A stretch of 64,000 nt of DNA from Psychrobacter sp. UBA3480 (lineage in GTDB: Bacteria > Pseudomonadota > Gammaproteobacteria > Pseudomonadales > Moraxellaceae): contig NZ_DFQV01000022.1 in assembly GCF_002377945.1 (NCBI RefSeq), positions 14,832 to 78,831 of the forward strand, given 5' to 3'. The stretch's first letter is position 1; every line of letters starts with the position of its first letter. The position numbers and the translations under genes are program-made. The notes beneath the pieces were generated by a model, which ran no database searches, was not told where the DNA came from, and was given only the letters and a program-made list of their open reading frames with translations. Shown in pieces: positions 47,113 to 56,059 of this stretch.

Positions 47113-48687
47113 ATGCGTCTGTCTACTGTTGATTTGCAAAAACGTCTGAACCCCGATAAACCAAAAGGTTTACACATGGGGTTGACGGTACTAATAGCTT
47201 GGCTGGCAGGGGCAGCTTTTATACTTGCGCTCGCGCCTTATGGTATTTGGCCAGTTGCCTTGGTATCGCCTGCTATTTTGTACGCGTTATTGGTACCAGC
47301 GATGACAGGTCGCCGCGCCTTTCTAATCGGTCAGGCCTACGGTACGGGACTGTGGTGTGTTGGTGCGTTTTGGCTATATACCTCGATACATGTTTATGGC
47401 GATACGCCCGCATGGCTTGCTTTGATTATGATTGCGCTCATGGGTCTAGGCATGGGTTTGTTCCATGGATTTTTGGCGCTCATCTTTAATCGTGTGGTCG
47501 GCAAGCAGCCTTTATCTTTTGCTGCCCTGTGGATACTCCAAGAATGGATGAAAACTTGGTTGTTTACTGGTTTTCCTTGGCTATTTGTCGGTTATGCATT
47601 TACTGAGCAGTATTGGCTGTCTTCGCTCGCGCCTGTAGCAGGCGTCTTTGCGGTTTCTTTTGTAGCGGTATTATTGGCTGCCAGTATCGTTGAGCTATTG
47701 CGTCGCCGCGGTGGCTATATGATTCCATCGATAGCATTGCTAATCATTAGTAGCGCGCTATGGTTGATCAATCCGCAGTGGACCAAACCAAAAGGAACCC
47801 CTGATCTATCGGTATCTTTGATTCAGGGTAATATCCCACAAGACCTAAAATGGCTCACCGAGTATCAAATTGAGACGCTAAAAATCTATGCAACGTTGAC
47901 TCGTGACGAGTGGGGACGTGATATCGTGCTGTGGCCTGAATCGTCGATTCCTATGTTTCAGACAGAAGCTGTTGGTTTTATCAGTGAAATGGTCGCGATG
48001 GCCAAAGAGACTGACACGACATGGGTGACTGGTATTCCTTATAAGGACGAAGCGGCGTTTGATGCCAGTACAGATAAATATCCGCCGTTCTACAATAGCG
48101 TGGTAGCGCTAGGGGCACAGGCAGAAGGGCTGTATAAAAAGCAACGTCTGGTGCCATTTGGGGAATACATTCCATTCCAAGGCGTGCTCGATATTCTACC
48201 TAATCTAGCAGGTAGCCAAGACATTATGAGCTATAGTCGCGGTAGCGATCAGCAGTCGCCGCTACGTGTGCGAGGGCATAATTTAGGTGCAGCCATCTGT
48301 TACGAAGTGGCGTATCCAGATACCACGCGCAAAAACGCGATTGGCACGGACTTCTTATTAACCATCTCAAACGATGCTTGGTTTGGTACGTCGGCAGGCC
48401 CATTACAGCATCTACAGATGGTACAGATGCGTGCGTTAGAAAACGGTCGCTGGTTTATGCGTGCGACCAACACAGGGGTGACGGCTATCATTGATCACAA
48501 AGGTCGTATCGTAGAGCGTGCACCGCAGTTTGAACGTACTGTATTGCGCGGTGATATTCAGGCACGAGTTGGCAATACGCCATTTATGCGCTTTGGTCAA
48601 TATCCTATCTTGTTTATCATGACACTCTTGCTGATACTTAGCTATTTGGGTAAACGTCCGAAGACTCCAGTACGTTTGGTTAAGTAG
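47113..48687 (+). CDS. lnt: Apolipoprotein N-acyltransferase
   Basis: Inner-membrane enzyme that adds the third acyl chain to lipoproteins. 524 residues: about seven membrane spans (about 24-220) and a periplasmic nitrilase-like domain with the triad Glu276 (LWPESSIP), Lys343 (YKKQRLVPFGEYIPF) and Cys396 (GAAICYEVAYP); a final membrane helix lies at about 496-514. The full set of essential residues is present. Several lipoproteins in this window (UrtA and the two small ones) would be substrates. Confidence 0.96.
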   Translation: MRLSTVDLQKRLNPDKPKGLHMGLTVLIAWLAGAAFILALAPYGIWPVALVSPAILYALLVPAMTGRRAFLIGQAYGTGLWCVGAFWLYTSIHVYGDTPAWLALIMIALMGLGMGLFHGFLALIFNRVVGKQPLSFAALWILQEWMKTWLFTGFPWLFVGYAFTEQYWLSSLAPVAGVFAVSFVAVLLAASIVELLRRRGGYMIPSIALLIISSALWLINPQWTKPKGTPDLSVSLIQGNIPQDLKWLTEYQIETLKIYATLTRDEWGRDIVLWPESSIPMFQTEAVGFISEMVAMAKETDTTWVTGIPYKDEAAFDASTDKYPPFYNSVVALGAQAEGLYKKQRLVPFGEYIPFQGVLDILPNLAGSQDIMSYSRGSDQQSPLRVRGHNLGAAICYEVAYPDTTRKNAIGTDFLLTISNDAWFGTSAGPLQHLQMVQMRALENGRWFMRATNTGVTAIIDHKGRIVERAPQFERTVLRGDIQARVGNTPFMRFGQYPILFIMTLLLILSYLGKRPKTPVRLVK

Positions 48688-48879
48688 TATTGTTAAGTAA
48701 GATGTGTCGATAGCGAATAATAGATAACTGATTAAGTAGTTAGCTGTCACAAGTGCCAAAAACGGATATTTAAATTGTGGATAATAAACCCTTTAAATAC
48801 TTAAGGGTTTTCACAAATCAGTATAAATTGCGATATAATAGGTCAATATTTCAAATATTTTGTGCAAGGTGGATAAGGT

Positions 48880-49335
48880 ATGTCAGAAGGTATCGTTAAT
48901 AACAATCCAAAAAAAGAGCTGTTATTCGCTTTAGGTGGCATTGCCATGTTCTTAGGTATTGTCTTACTTATTGGTGTTTCTGCATTTTTGCGTCCAGCAG
49001 GCGAGCATATCACTGCTGAGACAACTGAAGCATCAGCCGCGGCAGATGAAGCAGAAGCCACTGCTACTGAAGAAGCGGCTCCAGCTGATGCAGAAGCTGC
49101 AGCAACAGAAGAAGCGTCAGATGCTACAGCGCCTGATACTGCAGCAGATGCAACCGTAACACCAGCGGCAGACGCAGATAGTGCAGTTGTCACTGCAGAA
49201 GCTGGTACCGCAACTGCTTCTGGTACTGTAAGCCAAGCCGCTGTTGCTGATGCTGATTTGACAGCTGAGCAAGCGGATGGTGACTTAGATGCTGGGAATG
49301 CTGGCGACGCTACTGATGAGACCGCAGCACAGTAA
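48880..49335 (+). CDS. Ala/Glu/Asp/Thr-rich single-span membrane protein
   Basis: 151 residues. A short cytosolic N-terminus (MSEGIVNNNPKKE), one membrane helix (about 14-37, LFALGGIAMFLGIVLLIGV), then an acidic tail of more than 100 residues made mostly of Ala, Glu, Asp and Thr, likely disordered. AAGG lies close before the ATG. It is not recognised as a family. Its composition resembles that of the acidic lipoprotein at 18.2-18.6 kb, but there is no clear sequence homology. Confidence 0.75.
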   Translation: MSEGIVNNNPKKELLFALGGIAMFLGIVLLIGVSAFLRPAGEHITAETTEASAAADEAEATATEEAAPADAEAAATEEASDATAPDTAADATVTPAADADSAVVTAEAGTATASGTVSQAAVADADLTAEQADGDLDAGNAGDATDETAAQ

Positions 49336-49653
49336 GCTGTAGTATGACTATGTAACTGATCTAAAATAGTGTAAATGATCCAAAATGGTGCTACTCGATT
49401 GTCAAATGAGCTGCATTATGAAGTCTGTATCAACAGTGCTATAAGCATAATATTACTGTCCTAGATACCCATAAAAAGAGTCCGTTCTCAACCATTGAGA
49501 GCGGGCTTTTTTTATAGGTATTTGTGTAATTTTTGACCAGTTCTTTCTTTACTTGATTATAGCCAAGTGAAACAATGTTCCGCCTATATGACCGTCCATC
49601 TGGATAATCAGGGGTTTGGTCATTACAAATATGATCTTTAAAGGAATAAAGTT
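49336..49653 (+). other. Intergenic region before the peptide transporter gene
   Basis: 318 bp with a terminator at 49473-49513; the rest probably holds the transporter promoter. Nothing else seen. Confidence 0.5.
49473..49513 (+). terminator. Intrinsic terminator after the acidic membrane protein gene
   Basis: AGTCCGTTCTCAA pairs with TTGAGAGCGGGCT (two G-T pairs, loop CCA), followed by a run of T. Confidence 0.8.
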
Positions 49654-51222
49654 ATGGGCACAGAAACAAAATCGGGGGCTAGTGCAGCAGAGCTAGAAGC
49701 ACTAGACAATGGCTTTATGGGACATCCTGCGCCCTTACGCTCATTGTTTTTTACCGAAATGTGGGAGCGATTCTCCTATTATAGTATCCGTCCACTATTA
49801 GTTCTATTTATGGTGGCAACAGTGAGCAGTGGCGGTTTTGGCTTCGATGAAGTCACCGCTTCTGCTATTTACGGTATTTTTGCGGGTTCGTTATACTTAG
49901 CAGCAGTACCAGGTGGTTGGTTAGCAGATAACTGGCTAGGTCAAGAGCGTGCGTTATGGTGGGGCAGTATTATTATTGCCCTTGGTCACTTGTGTATCGC
50001 GCTTTCAGCGATGTTTGGTATGGCGCTGTTCTTTGTTGGTTTAATCTGTATTGTCTTAGGCTCAGGGTTATTTAAGACCTGTATCTCAGTGATGGTTGGT
50101 GCTTTGTATCCCAAAGGCGACTCTCGCCGTGATGGCGGCTTTACCTTGTTTTATATGGGTATTAATATCGGTGCGTTACTAGCGGCACTTATCGTTGGCG
50201 TATTCAAAGAAAAAGGCATGTGGCATGTCGGCTTTGGCGTTGGTGGTCTGGGTATGCTGGTTTCATTATTGATTTATCGTTTTTTCGCGCAAAAGAACTT
50301 AACGCGTTATGCACGCGCTAAAGGTATTTCTGCTGAGTGGGAAAAATCTAATGACCATTATAAAAACATCGGTCGCTGGGTTGGTGGTTTTGTCGCCTTG
50401 CTAGTAGCCGCAGTGCTATTAGTGTCTACCGGTATGATATCGTTCAATCCTGAGATGGTTGCAGAGTATATGACGTATATCATTGCCGCGGTCGTCATCT
50501 TGTATTTCGCGATTATGTTTATCTCTCCGCGATTGGATAAGACTGACAAACTACGCTTGTTAATTTGCTTTGTCTTAATCATTGGCTCGACGCTGTTTTG
50601 GTCAAGTTTTGAGCAGCAGCCCACGTCTTTTAACTTATTTGCCGATCGTTATACTGATCTGAATGTTTTAGGATTTGAGATACCAAGTATTTGGTTCCAG
50701 TCATTAAACCCACTATTTATTTTAATATTGGCACCTATCGTTAGTATTATTTGGGTCAAGCTTGGTAACCGCGGTCTTGAGCCTAGCAGTATGGCTAAGT
50801 TTGCACTCGGTATGCTACTGGCAGCCGCAGGTTTTGCCTTGATGATTTTTGCTTCAAAAAGCATTTTAGCGCCTGGTGCTGGCTTGGCATCACCACTATG
50901 GTTGGTTGGTAGTTTATTATTATTGACGCTAGGTGAGTTAGCATTAAGCCCAGTTGGTTTGTCTGCCATGACTAAGCTAGCGCCAGAGGGTATGCAGGGT
51001 CAAATGATGGGGCTGTTCTTCGCTTCTATCGCTATGGGTAACTTGGTTGCCGCCTTCTTCGGTGGGCATGTATCTGCTGACAAAATCGAAGGGTTACCAG
51101 GTCTATTTACCACCATGACCATCTTCTTGGTAGTTACCGCTGTACTATTATTGATACTAGCAAAACCTATTAATAAGATGCTTAAAGAAAGCGAGCGAGA
51201 GAAACAATTGGCCAAGCAATAA
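49654..51222 (+). CDS. Proton-dependent oligopeptide transporter (POT/PTR2)
   Basis: Major-facilitator importer of di- and tripeptides, 522 residues with about 14 membrane spans. The PTR2 signature ExxERFxYYG appears as EMWERFSYYSIRPLL, so the usual Gly is Ser. Further family blocks: GGWLADNWLGQERALWWG, GSGLFKTCISVMVGALY and FTLFYMGINIGALLA. It resembles bacterial DtpD/YdgR-like transporters. AAGGAATAAAGTT precedes the ATG. A long aminopeptidase P gene lies downstream, a sensible partner for peptide use. Confidence 0.92.
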   Translation: MGTETKSGASAAELEALDNGFMGHPAPLRSLFFTEMWERFSYYSIRPLLVLFMVATVSSGGFGFDEVTASAIYGIFAGSLYLAAVPGGWLADNWLGQERALWWGSIIIALGHLCIALSAMFGMALFFVGLICIVLGSGLFKTCISVMVGALYPKGDSRRDGGFTLFYMGINIGALLAALIVGVFKEKGMWHVGFGVGGLGMLVSLLIYRFFAQKNLTRYARAKGISAEWEKSNDHYKNIGRWVGGFVALLVAAVLLVSTGMISFNPEMVAEYMTYIIAAVVILYFAIMFISPRLDKTDKLRLLICFVLIIGSTLFWSSFEQQPTSFNLFADRYTDLNVLGFEIPSIWFQSLNPLFILILAPIVSIIWVKLGNRGLEPSSMAKFALGMLLAAAGFALMIFASKSILAPGAGLASPLWLVGSLLLLTLGELALSPVGLSAMTKLAPEGMQGQMMGLFFASIAMGNLVAAFFGGHVSADKIEGLPGLFTTMTIFLVVTAVLLLILAKPINKMLKESEREKQLAKQ

Positions 51223-51640
51223 GATAATCTGATGTACATTTGTGATTAACAACAGCACAAGTGACATATGATGAGACGTGTTACCATTACTGGTAGCACG
51301 TTTTATTGTTTTAGTTAGTGAGATATTTGGCACAAGCCATTGAAAGCTTACTATCTGCCCAAACATCTAATGATAGCTCACGATAAACAGCAGTACAGCG
51401 TTTTAGAAGCTTATATTAATTCAATTTTTTATGCTCGATAAGCAGAAGCAGTTATCAACGCAAACACAGTTAGATAGCTAAATAAGTAGACTGTTTGCTT
51501 GAACAGTTGCTATCAATGATAAATATCTTATTAAAACTAAAGCGGTATCAACAACTCAAACAAGACGACTATTAGAAAAAGACGATTGTAAATAATCGCT
51601 CCGTCATCATATTTTTATAACTTCTATAAGGACACCTTCA
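51223..51640 (+). other. Intergenic region between transporter and aminopeptidase genes
   Basis: 418 bp with a terminator at 51276-51305. The rest is AT-rich and presumably holds the aminopeptidase promoter; no ORF or RNA seen. Confidence 0.5.
51276..51305 (+). terminator. Intrinsic terminator after the peptide transporter gene
   Basis: ACGTGTTACCA and TGGTAGCACGT form a stem with one T-G pair and a 4-nt loop, followed by TTTATTGTTTT. Confidence 0.7.
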
Positions 51641-53458
51641 ATGAATAAACAAGCCATTCACGAACGTATTGCTAATTTACGTAGCACCTTAGCAGCGCAA
51701 GACCTGACCGCAATCATCGTACCCTCTGCTGATCCACATTTATCTGAATATCTACCAGAGTACTGGCAAGCACGCTTATGGTTGTCAGGGTTTACCGGTT
51801 CTGTCGGCACACTTGTCGTGACTGCTGACTTTGCAGGTCTATGGACGGATAGCCGTTATTGGGTACATGCTGCCGACCAGTTAGAAGGTACTGGTATTAC
51901 TTTAGAAAAGCTTGCGCCAGGTCAGCCAAATCATATCGATTGGCTAGCCGAGCATTTGCAAGAAGGGGATAGCGTATCAGTAGACGGTAATGTGTTATCT
52001 ATCGCTGAGCAAGATCGCCTGTTAAATGCTTTTGATGCTAGTGACATTACTTTGATTACTGAGCGTGATGTGCTGACAGAGATTTGGACAGATCGCCCAG
52101 CACTACCAGCGGCCAAATTATACGCGCATGATGAGCAGTTCCTTGCTCAGTCTGCCACCTCAAAACTTGCTGCAGTGCGTGCAGGCATGGCGGACGCAGG
52201 TGCGACCCATCATTTACTCTCAAGTCTAGACGATATCGCTTGGTTGACGAACTTGCGCGGCGCTGATGTTGATTATAATCCGGTATTCTTGTCACATATG
52301 TTGATTGACGCAGACAAAGCAACGTTGTTTGTTGATACTGATAAAGTAAGCGAAGATATTGCACAGAGCCTAAAAGACAGCGGTATCACATTGGCTGACT
52401 ATTCTGCTGTGCAAGAGGCATTGAGCGTATTAACGCCAGACGATTTACTATTGTTAGATCCGAGCAAAGTCGCAGTAGGTACTCTCTCAAAAATGGCAGA
52501 TGATGTTGGTTTTATTGAGCAAATGGCACCTAGTACATTACTCAAATCTGTAAAATCTGATGCAGATATCGATCATGTGCGTGAAGCGATGCGTCAAGAT
52601 GGCGCTGCTTTGGCTGAGTTTTTTGCCACATTTGAGCAGCGTCTAGCAAACGGCGAGCGTTTAAGTGAGCTAGATGTTGATAGTATGCTGATAGACGTGC
52701 GCAGTCGTCAGCCGCATTATGTTTCGCCAAGTTTTCCGACCATCGCAGGCTTTAACGAAAATGGCGCACTGCCACATTACCGTGCGACACCAGAAAAATT
52801 CAGCTACCTTGATGTGGCCGAGGGCGAAGGCGGATTGCTACTGATTGACTCAGGCGCACAATATCAAAATGGTACGACTGATATCACCCGCGTAGTCGGT
52901 ATTGGACAAGTCACTGCTGAGCATAAACGTGACTTTACTATTGTGTTAAAAGCTCACATTGCGCTGGCTCGTGCCCATTTCCCTGATGGTATCGCCTCAC
53001 CGTTGATCGATGCTATTTGCCGTGCACCATTGTGGCAAGCACAGATGGACTATGGTCATGGTACAGGTCACGGTGTTGGGTATTTCTTGAATGTACACGA
53101 AGGCCCACAAGTCATCGCCTATAGCGCAAGCACGCCAAAAGAGCGCGCGATGAAAGTCGGTATGATTTCAAGTAACGAGCCAGGTCTATACCGTGAAGGT
53201 AAATGGGGTATCCGTATTGAGAACTTGGTGGTGAATACGCCAGTTGCTAAGCCTACTGAGACAGAGTTTGGTGATTTCTTGAACTTTGAGACCATCACTT
53301 ACTGCCCAATTGATACGCGTCTGATTGAGCCATCACTGTTGGATCAAACTGAGATAGATTGGCTAAATAACTATCATAGCCAAGTCTTCGCAGAGCTAAA
53401 AGATCGTGTTGAAGGGTCAGCGCTTGAATGGTTGACTAAACGTACCAAAGCCATTTAA
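51641..53458 (+). CDS. Aminopeptidase P family Xaa-Pro peptidase (long form)
   Basis: M24 metallopeptidase that removes an N-terminal residue before proline. 605 residues with two creatinase-like N-terminal domains (about 8-140 and 165-310), as in cytosolic eukaryotic aminopeptidase P rather than E. coli PepP (441). Metal ligands: Asp in LLIDSGAQY, Asp in GTTDITRVVG, His in HGTGHGVGYFLNVHEGP, Glu in SSNEPGLYREGKWGIRIEN (first and last Glu). A C-terminal M24C extension follows. AAGGACACCTTCA precedes the ATG. No signal peptide, so cytosolic. Confidence 0.93.
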   Translation: MNKQAIHERIANLRSTLAAQDLTAIIVPSADPHLSEYLPEYWQARLWLSGFTGSVGTLVVTADFAGLWTDSRYWVHAADQLEGTGITLEKLAPGQPNHIDWLAEHLQEGDSVSVDGNVLSIAEQDRLLNAFDASDITLITERDVLTEIWTDRPALPAAKLYAHDEQFLAQSATSKLAAVRAGMADAGATHHLLSSLDDIAWLTNLRGADVDYNPVFLSHMLIDADKATLFVDTDKVSEDIAQSLKDSGITLADYSAVQEALSVLTPDDLLLLDPSKVAVGTLSKMADDVGFIEQMAPSTLLKSVKSDADIDHVREAMRQDGAALAEFFATFEQRLANGERLSELDVDSMLIDVRSRQPHYVSPSFPTIAGFNENGALPHYRATPEKFSYLDVAEGEGGLLLIDSGAQYQNGTTDITRVVGIGQVTAEHKRDFTIVLKAHIALARAHFPDGIASPLIDAICRAPLWQAQMDYGHGTGHGVGYFLNVHEGPQVIAYSASTPKERAMKVGMISSNEPGLYREGKWGIRIENLVVNTPVAKPTETEFGDFLNFETITYCPIDTRLIEPSLLDQTEIDWLNNYHSQVFAELKDRVEGSALEWLTKRTKAI

Positions 53459-53489
53459 TACCAAGCTCAAAAAATTAAACAAAAGTACT

Positions 53490-53522
53490 AAAAAGCCCCG
53501 TAAATTATTTACGGGGCTTTTT
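53490..53522. terminator. Bidirectional terminator after aminopeptidase gene
   Basis: AAAAAGCCCCGTAAA pairs perfectly with TTTACGGGGCTTTTT, between two convergent genes. Confidence 0.88.
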
Positions 53523-53595
53523 AGTGTTCGTTATTTAGTACTTACCACTGAGCGACTGTTTTAACTGTAGGTTTAATACTGAAAAATACGCACTG

Positions 53596-54441
53596 TTAGT
53601 GGATGCTTTTCTTAGCAGCTTCGTTATTAGTAGTTGAATCACTCTGCTCGCTAAAGTATTGGGTTACCTCAGCACGTAGCCAAGACTTTAGGTTTTCAGA
53701 CATTAGCATCATTTGCTCACTTAAATAGTCATCAACCTGTGTTTCTAGCTCACGGATTAGCTGTTGATGTGTTGCATCTAGCTTCGCGTCTTTTAAGGCC
53801 AGATTAATCGCTGCACTGGCTTTATTATTAATATCTTTAATATGGTTATCACTAAGCGCATGTGCCTGTTCGCTAATGGTTTTGTTGTCAGCATTTTTAC
53901 TATCGCTAACATTGTTTTCAGTATTTACGACTTCTGATGCCGCTTTTTCAGTCTTTGCACTAGAATTATCAGTAACAAAATCCTCAGTAACAGCGCTATC
54001 TACCACGACTTTATCTGTGTTTACTTTAGCTACGTCGGTAGCAGCCAGTTCTTTGTCATTGTCTGTCTTTAACGCTGACTGCTCATTTTTTTCTTGTTCT
54101 TTTTGAGTCGCTTCTGCCTTGCGTGTGGCTTCTTCTGCTTCTTTTTGCTTCTGTTCGGCTTCTAGCTTTTGTTTTGCAGCGGCCGCGTCTTCTTGCTCTT
54201 GTTTGTCCGTGATTGCTTTCGCAATAGCTTGCTCTGCATTGTAGTTGTCATATAGCTCGTCTACATGCGCATCTAAATCATGAGTATTAAAAGTAAAGTC
54301 TTCAAATGAGGTGTCAGATTGCAGTAGAGTAGTGATGTCTTTTAGTTCTTGGGTAATCGCTGCGCGTACTGGCTCAGGTGCACACGTCCAGCGTTGATAA
54401 AACTGATGGGAAAATGAGTAGCTTGACATGGTATCTTCCAT
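53596..54441 (-). CDS. Hypothetical protein with long coiled-coil centre
   Basis: 281 residues. An N-terminal domain (about 1-90) has aromatic and acidic residues (SSYSFSHQFYQRWTCAPEPV). A charged repeat-like helix (about 95-140, Lys/Glu/Ala/Gln) and a Ser/Asn/Asp/Val-rich linker (about 140-205) follow, and a C-terminal helix pair closes it (HQQLIRELETQVDDYLSEQM). The ends look folded and the middle is low complexity. No signal peptide or membrane span. ATG 54429 (GGAAG upstream) is as likely as 54441. I recognise no family; the layout resembles a scaffold or phasin-like protein, but this is only an impression. Confidence 0.65.
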   Translation of the reverse strand: MEDTMSSYSFSHQFYQRWTCAPEPVRAAITQELKDITTLLQSDTSFEDFTFNTHDLDAHVDELYDNYNAEQAIAKAITDKQEQEDAAAAKQKLEAEQKQKEAEEATRKAEATQKEQEKNEQSALKTDNDKELAATDVAKVNTDKVVVDSAVTEDFVTDNSSAKTEKAASEVVNTENNVSDSKNADNKTISEQAHALSDNHIKDINNKASAAINLALKDAKLDATHQQLIRELETQVDDYLSEQMMLMSENLKSWLRAEVTQYFSEQSDSTTNNEAAKKSIH

Positions 54442-54571
54442 AAATGTTCCAAAAATTACCCCTTATCATACGCAAGTACGATAAGGGGCTGCAAGTGGAC
54501 AAACGTAGCAAATCTGACACCAACGTTACAACGCACTCATTACCATGCGCTGCAATTTAGTTGGGTGGCTG

Positions 54572-55963
54572 TTATTGATTGACAGGCCAGCGAGCAAATA
54601 CCAATGAGCCATTGGTACCACCAAAGCCAAAGCTGTTGGATACTGCATACTGCAGGTTATCAACTTTGCGTGATTGATTAGCCACATAATCAAGGTTACA
54701 GTTGTCCTCGACATCATCTAGATTGATCGTAGGTGGTACATGCTGATGTTGTAGCGCAAGTACTGTAAAGATGGCTTCAACTCCGCCAGCGGCACCAAGT
54801 AAGTGACCGGTCATCGATTTGGTTGAGCTGACTAAAATGCTATCTTTCACAGGAGAGAACACAGTTTCGATAGCAATAGACTCAGCCACGTCACCAGCAG
54901 GGGTACTAGTACCATGAGCGTTGACATAACCGACGCTTGATGACTCGATACCAGCATCGTTTAGTGCATTTTGCATCGCTCTTGCCGCACCGCTACCGTC
55001 TTCTGGTGGTGCAGTAATATGACTGGCGTCATCGCTCATACCGAAACCGACTAGCTCTGCCAATATCGTTGCACCGCGTGCTTTGGCATGAGCAAGGCTT
55101 TCTAATACCACCACACCAGCACCATCACCAAGGACAAACCCGTCACGACCTTTATCAAACGGACGTGAGGCTTTGGTTGGCTCGTCGTTGCGCGTAGAGA
55201 GTGCATGCATAGCACTAAAGCCAGCTATACCAAGTGGGCTAGAACCTTTTTCACTACCGCCTGCCAACATAACGTCAGCATCACCGTAAGCAATCAAACG
55301 AGCAGCAAGACCCATAGCATGAGTCGCCGTGGTACAAGCCGTTGAGGTCGCAAGGTTTGGGCCTTTTAACTTATGTTTAATCGCTACCAGTCCAGCGGCC
55401 ATATTAACGATAGAGCCTGGGATAATAAAAGGTGAGACTTTGCCCGCGCCTTTTTCGTGTAGGGTATCACGACTGTTTTCAATCGTTTGGATACCGCCAA
55501 TACCTGAACCTAAAATAATACCAAAGCGATCTTGGTCAACGCCTTGCACAGGTGCATCAGCAGCACTGACTTCATCGATAAAACCAGCGTGCTTTAGGGC
55601 CATGGCAGAAGCCGCAACCCCATAATGCATAAACTCATCATAGCGACGCGCATCTTTGGCATTCATATATTGCTTAGCATCAAAGTCTTTGATCACGCCT
55701 GCGATTTGCGCACGGTAGCCGGTGGCATCGAAATGCGTAATCGGTGAGATACCACTCTCGCCATTGAGCAATTTGGTCCATGAGCTATCGACGTCTAGAC
55801 CGAGCGGCGTAATGGCGCCCATACCTGTGACTACCACACGCGTATCATCAGAACGCTCGTAGTGAGGTGGTTTTTGACGCGATTTATGTACAGGTGCTGC
55901 AGTCATATTATTTGTGTCATCAGTGGTGGCTTGGTCGATAGGTGAACTACTATTCTGGCTCAT
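54572..55963 (-). CDS. fabF: 3-Oxoacyl-[acyl-carrier-protein] synthase II
   Basis: Condensing enzyme of fatty acid elongation. 463 residues from ATG 55963 (AGGA eight bases upstream). The thiolase-fold triad is complete: Cys210 in NLATSTACTTATHA, His350 in NAHGTSTPAGD, His387 in STKSMTGHLLGAAG; Lys382 precedes it. About 40 extra N-terminal residues (Ser/Thr/Asp-rich, then KSRQKPPHYERSDD) come before RVVVTGMGAITPLG, unlike E. coli FabF (413). No acpP or fabG is next to it, so it could be an additional FabF-like synthase. Confidence 0.92.
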   Translation of the reverse strand: MSQNSSSPIDQATTDDTNNMTAAPVHKSRQKPPHYERSDDTRVVVTGMGAITPLGLDVDSSWTKLLNGESGISPITHFDATGYRAQIAGVIKDFDAKQYMNAKDARRYDEFMHYGVAASAMALKHAGFIDEVSAADAPVQGVDQDRFGIILGSGIGGIQTIENSRDTLHEKGAGKVSPFIIPGSIVNMAAGLVAIKHKLKGPNLATSTACTTATHAMGLAARLIAYGDADVMLAGGSEKGSSPLGIAGFSAMHALSTRNDEPTKASRPFDKGRDGFVLGDGAGVVVLESLAHAKARGATILAELVGFGMSDDASHITAPPEDGSGAARAMQNALNDAGIESSSVGYVNAHGTSTPAGDVAESIAIETVFSPVKDSILVSSTKSMTGHLLGAAGGVEAIFTVLALQHQHVPPTINLDDVEDNCNLDYVANQSRKVDNLQYAVSNSFGFGGTNGSLVFARWPVNQ

Positions 55964-56059
55964 GCGATATATCCTATACTTACAGGTCCTAAGAGGATGG
56001 CGTTTCAAAAGTCATTATAAAACACATAGGTGCACGTATGTAAACTAAAATTTAACTGG

